From JAEXOD01 sp963663265 (GTDB lineage: Bacteria > Bacteroidota > Ignavibacteria > Ignavibacteriales > Melioribacteraceae): 64,000 nucleotides of DNA. The notes below the pieces were generated by a model. It was not told where the DNA came from and did no database searches. It was given only the letters and a program-made list of their open reading frames with translations. The DNA lies in contig CAXXXM010000002.1 of assembly GCA_963663265.2 (NCBI GenBank), positions 2,170,001-2,234,000 on the forward strand, in the 5' to 3' direction. Made by a program: the position numbers and the translations under genes. Of this stretch, positions 9,065 to 17,371 are shown piece after piece. Numbering within the stretch: the first letter of the stretch is position 1; each line of letters starts with the position of its first letter.

Positions 9065-9805
9065 ATGGAATTTAGCAAAAATCATTTAACACGCATAAAA
9101 TTAGCTGATAATGTTCTGTTTTTTACAGGTGCCGGTATATCAGCAGAAAGCGGTATTTCAACTTTTAGAGGTACCGATGGTATTTGGAACAAACTAAAAC
9201 CGGAGGAATTGGCAAACTTTAATGCTTTCTTAAGAAATCCTGATATGGTTTGGGAATGGTATCAATTAAGGAGAAGTATTGTTGAAGAAAGTAAACCTAA
9301 TGCTGGTCATTATGCAATTGTGGACTGCGAAAGTTTATTTGAAAATGTTACGGTTGTTACTCAAAATGTTGATGATTTGCATAATAGAGCCGGAAGTAAA
9401 AAAGTTTTAGAACTGCATGGTAATATTGTAAAAAATTATTGCATTAAATGTAAAACACGATACGACAATTTAGTTGTTGAGGATAATAAAAAAGTGCCAA
9501 AGTGTTCTATATGCGGAGGATTAATTAGACCGGATATTGTATGGTTTGGGGAGATGCTGCCGCAGGATGTTTTTGATGATGCTGAAAAAGCAGCTAAAAA
9601 ATGTGATGTATGTTTTGTGGTGGGTACTTCTGCGGTTGTATTTCCGGCAGCTAATATTCCTATTATTGCTAAACAATATGGGGCGTTAGTTGTTGAAGTA
9701 AATTTAACTAATACAGATATTTCTTCTCTTGTTGATGAAACATTGCTGGGTCCGGCGGGAGAAGTTTTGCCAAAGCTTATTGAGGCAGTTAGAAATTTTA
9801 ATTAG
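9065..9805 (+). CDS. cobB: NAD-dependent protein deacylase (sirtuin, SirT5/CobB class)
   Basis: 246 residues covering the whole sirtuin core. NAD-binding GAGIS is at 22-26, TQNVDDLH at 99-106 and the catalytic His118 (ELHGN) follows. A zinc ribbon is formed by Cys126, Cys129, Cys147 and Cys150. Tyr66 and Arg69 match the Tyr-x-x-Arg pair of class III sirtuins, which remove succinyl and malonyl as well as acetyl groups from lysine. Its stop codon overlaps the last four bases of the convergent CcmB-like gene. Probably acts on metabolic enzymes in the cytoplasm. Confidence 0.93.
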   Translation: MEFSKNHLTRIKLADNVLFFTGAGISAESGISTFRGTDGIWNKLKPEELANFNAFLRNPDMVWEWYQLRRSIVEESKPNAGHYAIVDCESLFENVTVVTQNVDDLHNRAGSKKVLELHGNIVKNYCIKCKTRYDNLVVEDNKKVPKCSICGGLIRPDIVWFGEMLPQDVFDDAEKAAKKCDVCFVVGTSAVVFPAANIPIIAKQYGALVVEVNLTNTDISSLVDETLLGPAGEVLPKLIEAVRNFN

Positions 9806-10464
9806 TCTTTCCAAATGAAATCAAAAAGAAGATATGATGCTGTTGTCATAATTACATCATAACTTATTAATACAAAAATTTCCGCATATGAATCCTCAAA
9901 GCTTTTTCCATCAATAGAAAACTTTGTAAGCTGTAATAAGACTAAAATGAGTGGTAAAAGAATGGGGAAAGACAAAACAGGGTATAATGTGCCTTTTGAG
10001 CCTGCCTTTGAAATTATGGCTGCAATTATTGTAGATGATACAGCAATTCCAATATTTCCAATAATAAAAGCGGTGATAAATAGAAGAATGTTATTTATAA
10101 TAAACGAATCAAATAAAATTGCATAGAGTATTGTAATAACAACATTCATTAAAAATACTAACACAATATTGAAAAATAGTTTGCCGGAGAATATTGTAGA
10201 AGGAGGGGCAAGTAATTGAAGAGTTAATGTAGTACCTCTCTCTTCTTCAGAAACAAATGCACGTGATAAACCTGACATAGCAGAAAAAAATATAACCACC
10301 CACAATAATCCTCCGGTTAGATACTCGCTTGTCTTTTCTTGACCAATAGAAAATAATATGACACTTATTGTAACTAAAATAAACATGGCAAGAGCATTAA
10401 TTGCATATCTTGTTCTTAATTCTGAATGCCAATCTTTTTTTAATAAGTAAAAACTTTTTATCAT
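9802..10464 (-). CDS. ccmB: CcmB-like heme/ABC exporter permease
   Basis: 220 residues, about six membrane spans. It starts KKDWHSELRTRYA and carries EEERGTTLTLQLLAPPS, matching CcmB, the membrane subunit of the ABC transporter that supports cytochrome c maturation by releasing heme from CcmC/CcmE. The ATG overlaps the stop codon of the upstream ATPase gene by four bases, so the subunits are translationally coupled. CcmC, CcmE and CcmF are not in the window. Confidence 0.87.
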   Translation of the reverse strand: MIKSFYLLKKDWHSELRTRYAINALAMFILVTISVILFSIGQEKTSEYLTGGLLWVVIFFSAMSGLSRAFVSEEERGTTLTLQLLAPPSTIFSGKLFFNIVLVFLMNVVITILYAILFDSFIINNILLFITAFIIGNIGIAVSSTIIAAIISKAGSKGTLYPVLSFPILLPLILVLLQLTKFSIDGKSFEDSYAEIFVLISYDVIMTTASYLLFDFIWKD

Positions 10465-11096
10465 AAACTTTTATAATTTTCTATTTCAATTATTTGCGAA
10501 CACTCTTTTAAATCACTTTTTTCGTTTGAAGCAACAATTACAAGTTTGGTTTTACCATATTCTTTGATAAAATTATAAACCATGTCTTTACCGTAGGTAT
10601 CTAAATTAGATGTTGGTTCGTCCAATATTAATAGAGAAGGGGAATGAATTAGAGCAAAAGCATATTTTAATCTTTGTTTCATTCCTGAGGAATAAGTTTT
10701 TACTAAATCGTTTCTCCTGTCATACAAGTCAACATCTTTTAACATCAGTTTGGCAAAATCTATATTGTATTGAATTCCTCTTATTTTGCAAAAATAATAT
10801 AGGTTTTCAATAGCTGAAAATTCATCGTATAAAACTAAATAAGGTGCAACAAAGCCTATATGGTTTGCCAACTTCTCAAGCTCTATTTCTTTGTTGTTAA
10901 TATTATGTGATACTTTCCCTTTAGTGGGGGATATTATATTTGCAATAATTTTAACAAATGTTGATTTCCCTGAGCCATTTCTACCGGCAACACCGTAGAT
11001 ATGATTGTTCTCAAAGGAATATGATAAATCCTTAAAGATTATTCTTCTTCCAAAAGTTTTTGTTAAATTATCTACTGTAAGTTTGTAATTAGTCAT
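10461..11096 (-). CDS. ccmA: ABC transporter ATP-binding protein (CcmA-like)
   Basis: 211 residues, one ABC ATPase domain. Walker A is GRNGSGKST (about 39-47), the signature is YSSGMKQRL (about 135-143) and Walker B with the catalytic Glu is LLILDEPTSNLD (about 155-166). Its four-base overlap with the CcmB-like permease makes it the motor of that transporter. It begins eight bases before the end of the metalloprotease gene. CcmA by context and length; the ATPase alone is not diagnostic. Confidence 0.8.
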   Translation of the reverse strand: MTNYKLTVDNLTKTFGRRIIFKDLSYSFENNHIYGVAGRNGSGKSTFVKIIANIISPTKGKVSHNINNKEIELEKLANHIGFVAPYLVLYDEFSAIENLYYFCKIRGIQYNIDFAKLMLKDVDLYDRRNDLVKTYSSGMKQRLKYAFALIHSPSLLILDEPTSNLDTYGKDMVYNFIKEYGKTKLVIVASNEKSDLKECSQIIEIENYKSL

Positions 11097-12699
11097 TAAA
11101 TACTACAAATTTTCCTTTACAAATTTCACCATCTGATTCCGTAACATAAATGTAAATACCTGAATTTAATTTACCGTTAGAAGTTAATCCATTCCACACT
11201 ACTGAAGGATTAGTCCCTTTGCTAATTTTACATTTAGCGGAATAGACTAACTTAAGGGTTGTATCATAAATATATAAATTGGCATCAGTTAATTCTTTGT
11301 ATATTACAGGGAAATGTAATAATGTTCCATTAGCTTGCATTGAATAATTATAAGGATTAGGATAAACAAACTTGTTTGCTCCATTTTGTTGATTATAAAT
11401 TGCCGAATCAGCAGATACATTGGCAACTTTAAAATAATTGGAATATGAAGAGCTAATTGAGTAATACAAATTTTCATCAATTTTATTACTTTCATCACCG
11501 GAATTTTGTATTGAGTAATCTAAAGAATAATACGAGCTATTATAATCAATAGCAGTATTAAAAGAAGTGTTTGATATAACTGAACAGAGAGTATCGGTGC
11601 CAACAATAAATTGAATATAGTTGTTGGAAGCAGGTTGTGTTGTAACTCTAACAGTTTTTACAGGAGGAGTATAAGTAATTGTAGTTAAATAATCCAACAA
11701 TGGATAATCAGCCCCATCTTTAAAATATTTTTTCGGGTTTGCTCGATAATCTGTATAAAAAGTCCAAATACCAAACTGATTTAGCTCATATCCAAAAGAA
11801 GAGCCGAATTCTGAAATTGCTAAAGCAATAGCTTTTAAAGCACGGTTGTTTGGCATTAATTCCCATGTTCTTTTAATTATATTATATCCAAATCTTTCTT
11901 TTAAGAATATATTAAATATTCCCAAAGCATATGCATAAGAATCATAGTTAAGTCTAAACCTGGGCTGATTAAAAAATTTATCCAAATAGTTGTAATAATC
12001 ATTAATTTCCGGATACATAAATTCTTCCATTGAAGTTGATGTAAATTCATAAAAGAAAGTATCCTCAGAACGCATTATGTATCCGCCCATTTGAATTGCG
12101 TGGTGAAATTCGTGAGCGGCAGTTACTCTTGCACCTTGAATTCCTTTAGTATGATGAATATCATACTTGTTATCTAAAGCAATATAGGAAGTATATTTGT
12201 TAGCTTCTATTAAATTTTCAGGATCTGTATACCCATATGTGTTGCCTAAATCCATAATATAAATATCATAACAGTTGTCTCCTCCGGTACCGTTATCACT
12301 TGGAGGGGGATTATATCCTAAAGTAACAACTTCAAACTGATAAACGGAATCAAGTGCTAAAGCTAACTCTTGAATGCTGTAAGTCGGGCTGTTTATTCCA
12401 CTTTCATCATAATGTATTCGGAAAAAACCTGAAGGAGAAACAATACTTGTTTCAAGAATTGGTCTATTAGAAAGTAAGATTGAATTTTGTTGTTCAACAG
12501 AAAATTTGCTTAAGTTTTGCTTAACAAAAAGCATCAAGGGGGTTTCGCACTTTTGAATTTCTGCTGATGAATAAGGCTTTTCGGTTATAAATTGTGTCTT
12601 TTGTGTTAAAGAAATAAATCGGTTATATAATGAGTCAATATTTTGAGCAAACAAAAGAGTGTTAATAAACAAAAAAATCCCTAACCAATATTTTACCAC
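11089..12699 (-). CDS. Secreted MXAN_6640-like metalloprotease with T9SS-type C-terminal domain
   Basis: 536 residues. A signal peptide occupies 1-19 (LGIFLFINTLLFAQ). The zinc-protease motif HEFHH is at 196-200 in TAAHEFHHAIQMG, with candidate third-ligand glutamates at 218 and 225 (YEFTSTSMEEFM). FRIHYDESG at 93-101 and YNPPPSDNGTGGDN further on are typical of the MXAN_6640 family of putative metalloproteases. The last ~90 residues (YPNPYNY, VVWNGLTSNGKLNSGIYIY) form a FlgD/Ig-like domain of the kind recognised by type IX secretion. It lies two bases downstream of the FG-GAP gene and overlaps the ABC ATPase gene. Substrate unknown. Confidence 0.8.
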   Translation of the reverse strand: MVKYWLGIFLFINTLLFAQNIDSLYNRFISLTQKTQFITEKPYSSAEIQKCETPLMLFVKQNLSKFSVEQQNSILLSNRPILETSIVSPSGFFRIHYDESGINSPTYSIQELALALDSVYQFEVVTLGYNPPPSDNGTGGDNCYDIYIMDLGNTYGYTDPENLIEANKYTSYIALDNKYDIHHTKGIQGARVTAAHEFHHAIQMGGYIMRSEDTFFYEFTSTSMEEFMYPEINDYYNYLDKFFNQPRFRLNYDSYAYALGIFNIFLKERFGYNIIKRTWELMPNNRALKAIALAISEFGSSFGYELNQFGIWTFYTDYRANPKKYFKDGADYPLLDYLTTITYTPPVKTVRVTTQPASNNYIQFIVGTDTLCSVISNTSFNTAIDYNSSYYSLDYSIQNSGDESNKIDENLYYSISSSYSNYFKVANVSADSAIYNQQNGANKFVYPNPYNYSMQANGTLLHFPVIYKELTDANLYIYDTTLKLVYSAKCKISKGTNPSVVWNGLTSNGKLNSGIYIYVTESDGEICKGKFVVFND

Positions 12700-12701
12700 A
12701 G

Positions 12702-14864
12702 CTAATCACCTATTTTTTTAAAATTAATAAAGTTTCTAAATTCATCTGCAAAAACAACAAAGGTTTTGTTTTCGTAATTACTCAGAAAATAATCAGTAGT
12801 ATACGGAAATATAAACTTATCTTCAAAAACAATTTTGTTTTTGTTAAAGCCAAGTTTTACTAAATAGTTGTTTTTAGAATTATTAATAAACAAAAAATTG
12901 CCAAAGGAAACAAGCCTGTTTGTAATGCTAAAATTGTTTTGGAAAAGATTATTTTTATCGGTAATTTTCTCTAAATATGCAGTTGGAGAATTAAGCATAT
13001 AAGTTAAATAATAATATGAGGAATCTGCATAAATAAAGCTTGTATATATTTTTTGTTTATTTGAATAGTTTGACAAAAATGAATTAAAGTTTACATCTTT
13101 ATAATTTTCTATTTGTAATGTAGATATTTCTTTTTGTGAATCTTCATTGAAGTCGTATAAGCTGAATATGAAGTTGTTTCTTAAGTCGTTTAATCTCCAC
13201 AGATAGACATAACGAGGATTATTGTAGTTAATTTTTGCGTCGTAGACTTTTGTGGTTATTTCTTCATAATCATCAATCGAAAATTCACCATCTTCTTCTA
13301 AATATTTAAGATATTCTAATTTCCCTTTAGATTTTGTTAAAATTGTAAGTGTCAACCCCTCATCATTTCTGTTAATAGAAAAATCGTGAATAGGAGCAGA
13401 TGTAAAAATTTTGTTTAGTTTATAGATATTCTTTTGGAAGTTGTAGATAATTACCTCGCAAAAAGAAGTGTTGGCATTATTTAATACAAAATAGTAGTTT
13501 TTATTAGAAAAAAAGACTTTAACTTTATTAGGAATTTCTTCAATAGCAACTTTATAATAGATATCAAAAGTTTTTTTCTGTTTTAATAAAATATTAAAAG
13601 TCAAATCGTTTGAATTTACAAAGTATAATCCTGAATTTAATAATCGCCCATAGTTGAATTTCCCAAAAGCACCGATTTTACCTCCCAATAAAATTTTGGT
13701 GTTGTCGGTAATATTTGACAATTTGTTAATTGTAATAATTTCGTTACTATGGGATAGTATAAATAAATTAGCTCCATTTTTATCATTAGAGGCATAAATT
13801 TGATTGATATACCAATCTTTTAAGTATTCAATGGGAGTACCAAGTGTATCGGTATAATTGGAAAAAAGTATTACTAAACTACCTTTATGATGGTCAAAGA
13901 AAGCAAAATCTTTAAGTCCATTTTGGTTAAAATCGTTAATTGCAATTTTGGAAGGAGAATACTGAAAAGACTTTCCAATTTGGTTTGAAAAAGAAGAAAC
14001 AGAATCACCGTACAAAACTTCAAAACCATTTTCTTTAGAAACCAAAATATCAGTAAATTTATCATTATTAAAATCAAGCAAATTAATATTGTAAATATTT
14101 TCTAATAGAGACAAACTTCTTTCTTTTCTAAATAATCCATCAAGAGTATTGTAAAATAGATCTAAATTGTTTGTGATATTATTAAAGCAAACCAAATCTT
14201 GAAACCCATCATAATCAAGATCGGCAAAATGTGCATTTTTAAAAATAAAATCAGTAATAATTTTATTTTCATAAATTCTTCCGTTGTTGTTTACTTTAAG
14301 AAGAGAAACTCCATTAAAGTTTTCGCCACAAACTAAAACATCGGGGTTGCCATCACCGCTCACGTCCCCAATTTCGGCAAAACTTGGATAAGATTTAAAA
14401 AAAGTCTTTTGCCCAAAAGATATATTCCCTTCCGACGAAATGTTTATCTGAGCTGCCATTCTGTCGTTTCGAGCTAAAGCAAAAATAAACGTTTTAGCAT
14501 TATTTATATAGTAAGATGAAATGAAAGTGATATTATAAGGGATTCGTTTTTTTATTGGTTTTAGAAATCCATTTGGACTTCCTTTCAGGATGGTATAATT
14601 TTTAGAATTGTTAAAAAGGAGTAAATCGGAGTAACCATCATAATTAAAATCGATGGAGTAAAAATAAGTGAATTTATCGTTAAGTTTAGTAGAATTATAG
14701 TTAATAAAACCATTAACTGAAATTTGAGCAGACAGTTTAGGGAGAAAAAGAAAAAATAGAAAAAAAAGGAGATTAATGTTTCCTGTTTTTAAGACGATTT
14801 TCTCTTCTAATGAGTGCTTCATTAAATCGGCGTAATTCGTCTTCAGATTCGGGAATGATTTCAT
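12702..14864 (-). CDS. Secreted FG-GAP/VCBS repeat protein
   Basis: Up to 720 residues. The N-terminus overlaps the thioesterase gene by 92 bases; an internal ATG at 14822 (residue 15) is an alternative start. The hydrophobic signal (NLLFFLFFLFLPKLSAQ) begins only around residue 31, so the true start may be shorter than drawn. Calcium-binding-like blades recur: DFNYDGYSDLLLF, DVSGDGNPDVLVC, DLDYDGFQDLVCF, DFNNDKFTDILVS and DFNQNGLKDFAFF, the signature of FG-GAP/VCBS beta-propellers. No C-terminal sorting domain was seen. Co-transcribed with the downstream metalloprotease (two-base gap); the two may be surface partners. Confidence 0.75.
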   Translation of the reverse strand: MKSFPNLKTNYADLMKHSLEEKIVLKTGNINLLFFLFFLFLPKLSAQISVNGFINYNSTKLNDKFTYFYSIDFNYDGYSDLLLFNNSKNYTILKGSPNGFLKPIKKRIPYNITFISSYYINNAKTFIFALARNDRMAAQINISSEGNISFGQKTFFKSYPSFAEIGDVSGDGNPDVLVCGENFNGVSLLKVNNNGRIYENKIITDFIFKNAHFADLDYDGFQDLVCFNNITNNLDLFYNTLDGLFRKERSLSLLENIYNINLLDFNNDKFTDILVSKENGFEVLYGDSVSSFSNQIGKSFQYSPSKIAINDFNQNGLKDFAFFDHHKGSLVILFSNYTDTLGTPIEYLKDWYINQIYASNDKNGANLFILSHSNEIITINKLSNITDNTKILLGGKIGAFGKFNYGRLLNSGLYFVNSNDLTFNILLKQKKTFDIYYKVAIEEIPNKVKVFFSNKNYYFVLNNANTSFCEVIIYNFQKNIYKLNKIFTSAPIHDFSINRNDEGLTLTILTKSKGKLEYLKYLEEDGEFSIDDYEEITTKVYDAKINYNNPRYVYLWRLNDLRNNFIFSLYDFNEDSQKEISTLQIENYKDVNFNSFLSNYSNKQKIYTSFIYADSSYYYLTYMLNSPTAYLEKITDKNNLFQNNFSITNRLVSFGNFLFINNSKNNYLVKLGFNKNKIVFEDKFIFPYTTDYFLSNYENKTFVVFADEFRNFINFKKIGD

Positions 14865-15249
14865 AAGTTTTTTCCGGTCTACCTGAACCGTTAACTTTTA
14901 CAAATGTTAAGTAAGCAGAGTTTGTGTGTAATCTTATGCCCTTAGAGTGACACTCACCAAAAACTTTAACACCAACTTCCATAGAAGTGTTAAAAGTTCT
15001 ATTAACAGAGGCATATAAAGTTACAACATCGCCAAGTTTAATTGGGTGGTGAAAATCAATTCTATCAACGGAGGCAGTAACGCAAACGGCTTGTGAATGT
15101 TTTGAGGCTGCTAAAGCGGCACAAATATCAATCCAATGCATTAATTGACCACCAAGTAAATTACCCAACTGATTTGTATAGTTGGGTAATACTAATTCTG
15201 TCATAGTAATAATAGAATTTGCAACAGTCTTTTTGTTGAATTCACTCAT
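14773..15249 (-). CDS. Acyl-CoA thioesterase, hotdog fold (YciA/BACH-like)
   Basis: 158 residues, one hotdog domain. The conserved helix motif NQLGNLLGGQLMHWIDICAALAA (here about 25-47, a longer stretch read in the translation) with the catalytic Asp, and later SVDRIDFHHPIKLGD and NTSMEVGVKVFGE, are typical of acyl-CoA hydrolases of the YciA/BACH type. It hydrolyses acyl-CoA to free acid and CoA in the cytoplasm. It starts one base after the bamD stop codon, and its 3' end lies inside the 5' end of the FG-GAP gene. Confidence 0.88.
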   Translation of the reverse strand: MSEFNKKTVANSIITMTELVLPNYTNQLGNLLGGQLMHWIDICAALAASKHSQAVCVTASVDRIDFHHPIKLGDVVTLYASVNRTFNTSMEVGVKVFGECHSKGIRLHTNSAYLTFVKVNGSGRPEKTYEIIPESEDELRRFNEALIRRENRLKNRKH

Positions 15250-15250
15250 A

Positions 15251-15997
15251 TTATTTTGTTAAACTTTCTTCAAATTCTTGAACATCTTTTGCATTTGAAT
15301 CATCTGGGAAACGGCTCAAAAAAGTAGCAATATCAGAAAGGGCTTCTCCCTTTCTTTCTTTTAAGACAAGCAATTTAATTTTTTGGTACAACGCCATTGA
15401 AGCATATTTGGTATCGTGAAAATTTTCAAATACACCTTGGTAATAATTGATAGCGGCGTTGAAATATTCCATTTTTTCGTAAATTGTAGCACTATTATAT
15501 TCTTTAAGGGCTAATTTGTCTCTTAATTCCTTAATTCTTGCTTCTGCATCTGCAACTTTTCCATCTTTTGGAAAGAAATCGATAAATGCTTGTAGTTCTT
15601 CAATTGCCTTTTTTGTATAAGCTTGATCTAATGGATAAGGTGGAGATAGCTGATAGTAACATTCAGCTAACATAAATTGTGCTTGGGGTACAAAAGGACT
15701 TCCTGAAATACCTTTTATAAGTTTGCTGAATTCATATGCGGCTAATAAATATTGGTCACGTTTATAGTAGGTCATCCCTAAAAAGAATTGTGCATCGTCA
15801 TTAACGGCATTTCCCGGGAACTGTAACAAGATGGATTGGAATTCAGTAATAGACTGTTCGTAGTCTTCATCGTTAAAAAGGGTCATGGCGTATTCTAAAT
15901 ACTGTTCAGGACTCATTAAAGAAGTATCAATTGTATTAGAACAATTAGTAAGGAAAACTACTCCGAGTAAAAATAAGGCAATTTTTTTCATTATCAT
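15251..15997 (-). CDS. bamD: BamD outer-membrane assembly lipoprotein
   Basis: About 248 residues. Two TTG codons precede the ATG chosen here (15997); another ATG at 15991 (MKKIALFL) is equally good. A lipoprotein signal ends in FLTNC, with the lipidated Cys near residue 19. Five TPR-like repeats follow: YEQSITEFQSILLQFPGN, QYLLAAYEFSKLIKG, the KAIEELQAFIDFFP repeat and so on, the order seen in BamD. Its role is as partner of BamA in inserting beta-barrel proteins into the outer membrane. First gene of a six-gene minus-strand run reaching ccmB. Confidence 0.88.
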   Translation of the reverse strand: MIMKKIALFLLGVVFLTNCSNTIDTSLMSPEQYLEYAMTLFNDEDYEQSITEFQSILLQFPGNAVNDDAQFFLGMTYYKRDQYLLAAYEFSKLIKGISGSPFVPQAQFMLAECYYQLSPPYPLDQAYTKKAIEELQAFIDFFPKDGKVADAEARIKELRDKLALKEYNSATIYEKMEYFNAAINYYQGVFENFHDTKYASMALYQKIKLLVLKERKGEALSDIATFLSRFPDDSNAKDVQEFEESLTK

Positions 15998-16139
15998 CAA
16001 CAAATTATTATTTAAAAATTAAAGATAAAAAAAATACTTTTTCATTCAAATACTAAAATTTTATCAATTTGTTCCCAAAAAAAATAAATGGAACGATTTT
16101 TAGTGCTGAAAGTGTTATTATTAGAAATTACATTAGCAT

Positions 16140-16484
16140 ATGAAAAATTTAAAGACAAAATATTTCCGATTTGCACAGATAACAGCCTTGTTAGGATATT
16201 TGTGTATTGTCTATTTTTCAGGATTCCATCATCATGTTAAATTTGTTCCGGTTCCAAAATCGGAAAGTAAGCTAACCATACCACAAAGCTTTAGCAGTAT
16301 TGGACATGATGGTTGTGAAATATGTAATGCTGTAAACTCTTCAATAATAAATCTTCAAAACAACTTTGCCATACCTATATATAAAAGCAAGTTTATAATA
16401 AGTTATAAACCTACTACCACAATTGTTTATGGTTTTAAAGGTTCTGCAAAAAATTTGCGAGCACCTCCTATTTCAATAAGTTGA
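16140..16484 (+). CDS. Small membrane/exported protein with HHH and CxxC, likely metal-related
   Basis: 114 residues. One N-terminal hydrophobic segment (about 12-28) is followed by His30-His32 (FSGFHHHVKF) and a Cys59/Cys62 pair (DGCEICNA), a combination seen in small periplasmic copper or zinc proteins (DUF2946-like). I do not recognise an exact family. It lies 45 bases before a lipoprotein gene that leads directly into a TonB-dependent receptor, suggesting a metal-uptake operon. An imperfect palindrome (16113-16132) just before the start could be a regulator site, but it is weak. Confidence 0.65.
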   Translation: MKNLKTKYFRFAQITALLGYLCIVYFSGFHHHVKFVPVPKSESKLTIPQSFSSIGHDGCEICNAVNSSIINLQNNFAIPIYKSKFIISYKPTTTIVYGFKGSAKNLRAPPISIS

Positions 16485-16529
16485 CCCAGTATAATTAATT
16501 TTGACTTATTAAAATATTATGGAGATTAT

Positions 16530-17369
16530 ATGCTTTATATTAAAAATAGAGTTTTAGTATTTGCTATACTCGTATTGTCTATTTTATTTTCCGGTTGCAG
16601 TAAAGATACTGAAACAATTAATCAAGCAGAGCATTTTCAGGCTATCGGAATGGTAATTACTGATGCTTCGGGTGCGGTAGTGTTTTCGATTTTACGCGGC
16701 GTTACAAATGACACGCTTGTTGCTCCGCTAAATGCCAGAAGTGAGGCTTACTTTGTAAGTTTTTATGATGAAAACGAACAAATAATTCAACCACCAGCTG
16801 ATGGCGATAAATACTTGGCTTGGGAAATAGACGATAATTCTTTCTTTAAAATTTTTCAGCATGAAGGAGAAGAGGGGGGATATGAATTCCATCTCGATGG
16901 ATTAAAAGAAGGTGTTACTTCTCTTCAGTTTTTTGTGATGCATAATGGGCATGCAGATTATAGAACAGGTTTAATACCTGTAAAAGTGAAATCGGTTGAA
17001 GGTTCTCATGGTGAACCAGTAAAAATAAGAATTGCAGATGAAGAGACTGATGGAACAATTTTATTTGCCGACTTGCAAGGTAATATTACCGATACTATAA
17101 AAGTTCAGCAAGGTGTAACAACTGATCATATGGTTGTATATTTTATTGATGAAGAAGGGCGAGAATTTCAACCTTCAATTTCAGAACATTCCGCAGGATT
17201 TGTAGTTGATAATAGCACGATAGCTGAAGTTACAGGTTTGGTTGTTAATGAACCTTATGCATTTAAAATTAAAGGAAATGCTGTTGGGGTTACCAAATTA
17301 ACAGTACAGCTAAAACATGGCGGTACTGTGGATATGTCGTTTTCATTAATCCCTATTAAGATATATTAA
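16530..17369 (+). CDS. Lipoprotein with two tandem related domains, TonB-receptor partner
   Basis: 279 residues. A GGAG ribosome site lies upstream. The lipobox is LFSGC with Cys23. Two similar halves follow: about 34-152 and 155-279. Each has a 'TNDTLVAPLNARSEAYFVSF' / 'ITDTIKVQQG...MVVYFID' segment and ends with a 'GVTSLQFFVMHNGHADY...LIPVKV' / 'GVTKLTVQLKHGGTVD...LIPIKI' strand, so the protein arose by internal duplication. Histidines in HNGHADY and SHGEP could bind metal. It ends two bases before the TonB receptor gene and is probably its surface or periplasmic accessory. No named family is claimed. Confidence 0.72.
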   Translation: MLYIKNRVLVFAILVLSILFSGCSKDTETINQAEHFQAIGMVITDASGAVVFSILRGVTNDTLVAPLNARSEAYFVSFYDENEQIIQPPADGDKYLAWEIDDNSFFKIFQHEGEEGGYEFHLDGLKEGVTSLQFFVMHNGHADYRTGLIPVKVKSVEGSHGEPVKIRIADEETDGTILFADLQGNITDTIKVQQGVTTDHMVVYFIDEEGREFQPSISEHSAGFVVDNSTIAEVTGLVVNEPYAFKIKGNAVGVTKLTVQLKHGGTVDMSFSLIPIKIY

Positions 17370-17371
17370 CT

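Noticed and set aside
9802..9805. Possible error at the four-base convergent overlap of cobB and ccmB
   Set aside because: Both proteins end at normal family positions, so the overlap is real compaction.
16113..16132. Palindrome TGTTATT...AATTACA as a Zur/Fur box
   Set aside because: One mismatch in seven and an AT-rich setting make it too weak to call as a site; kept only as a hint.
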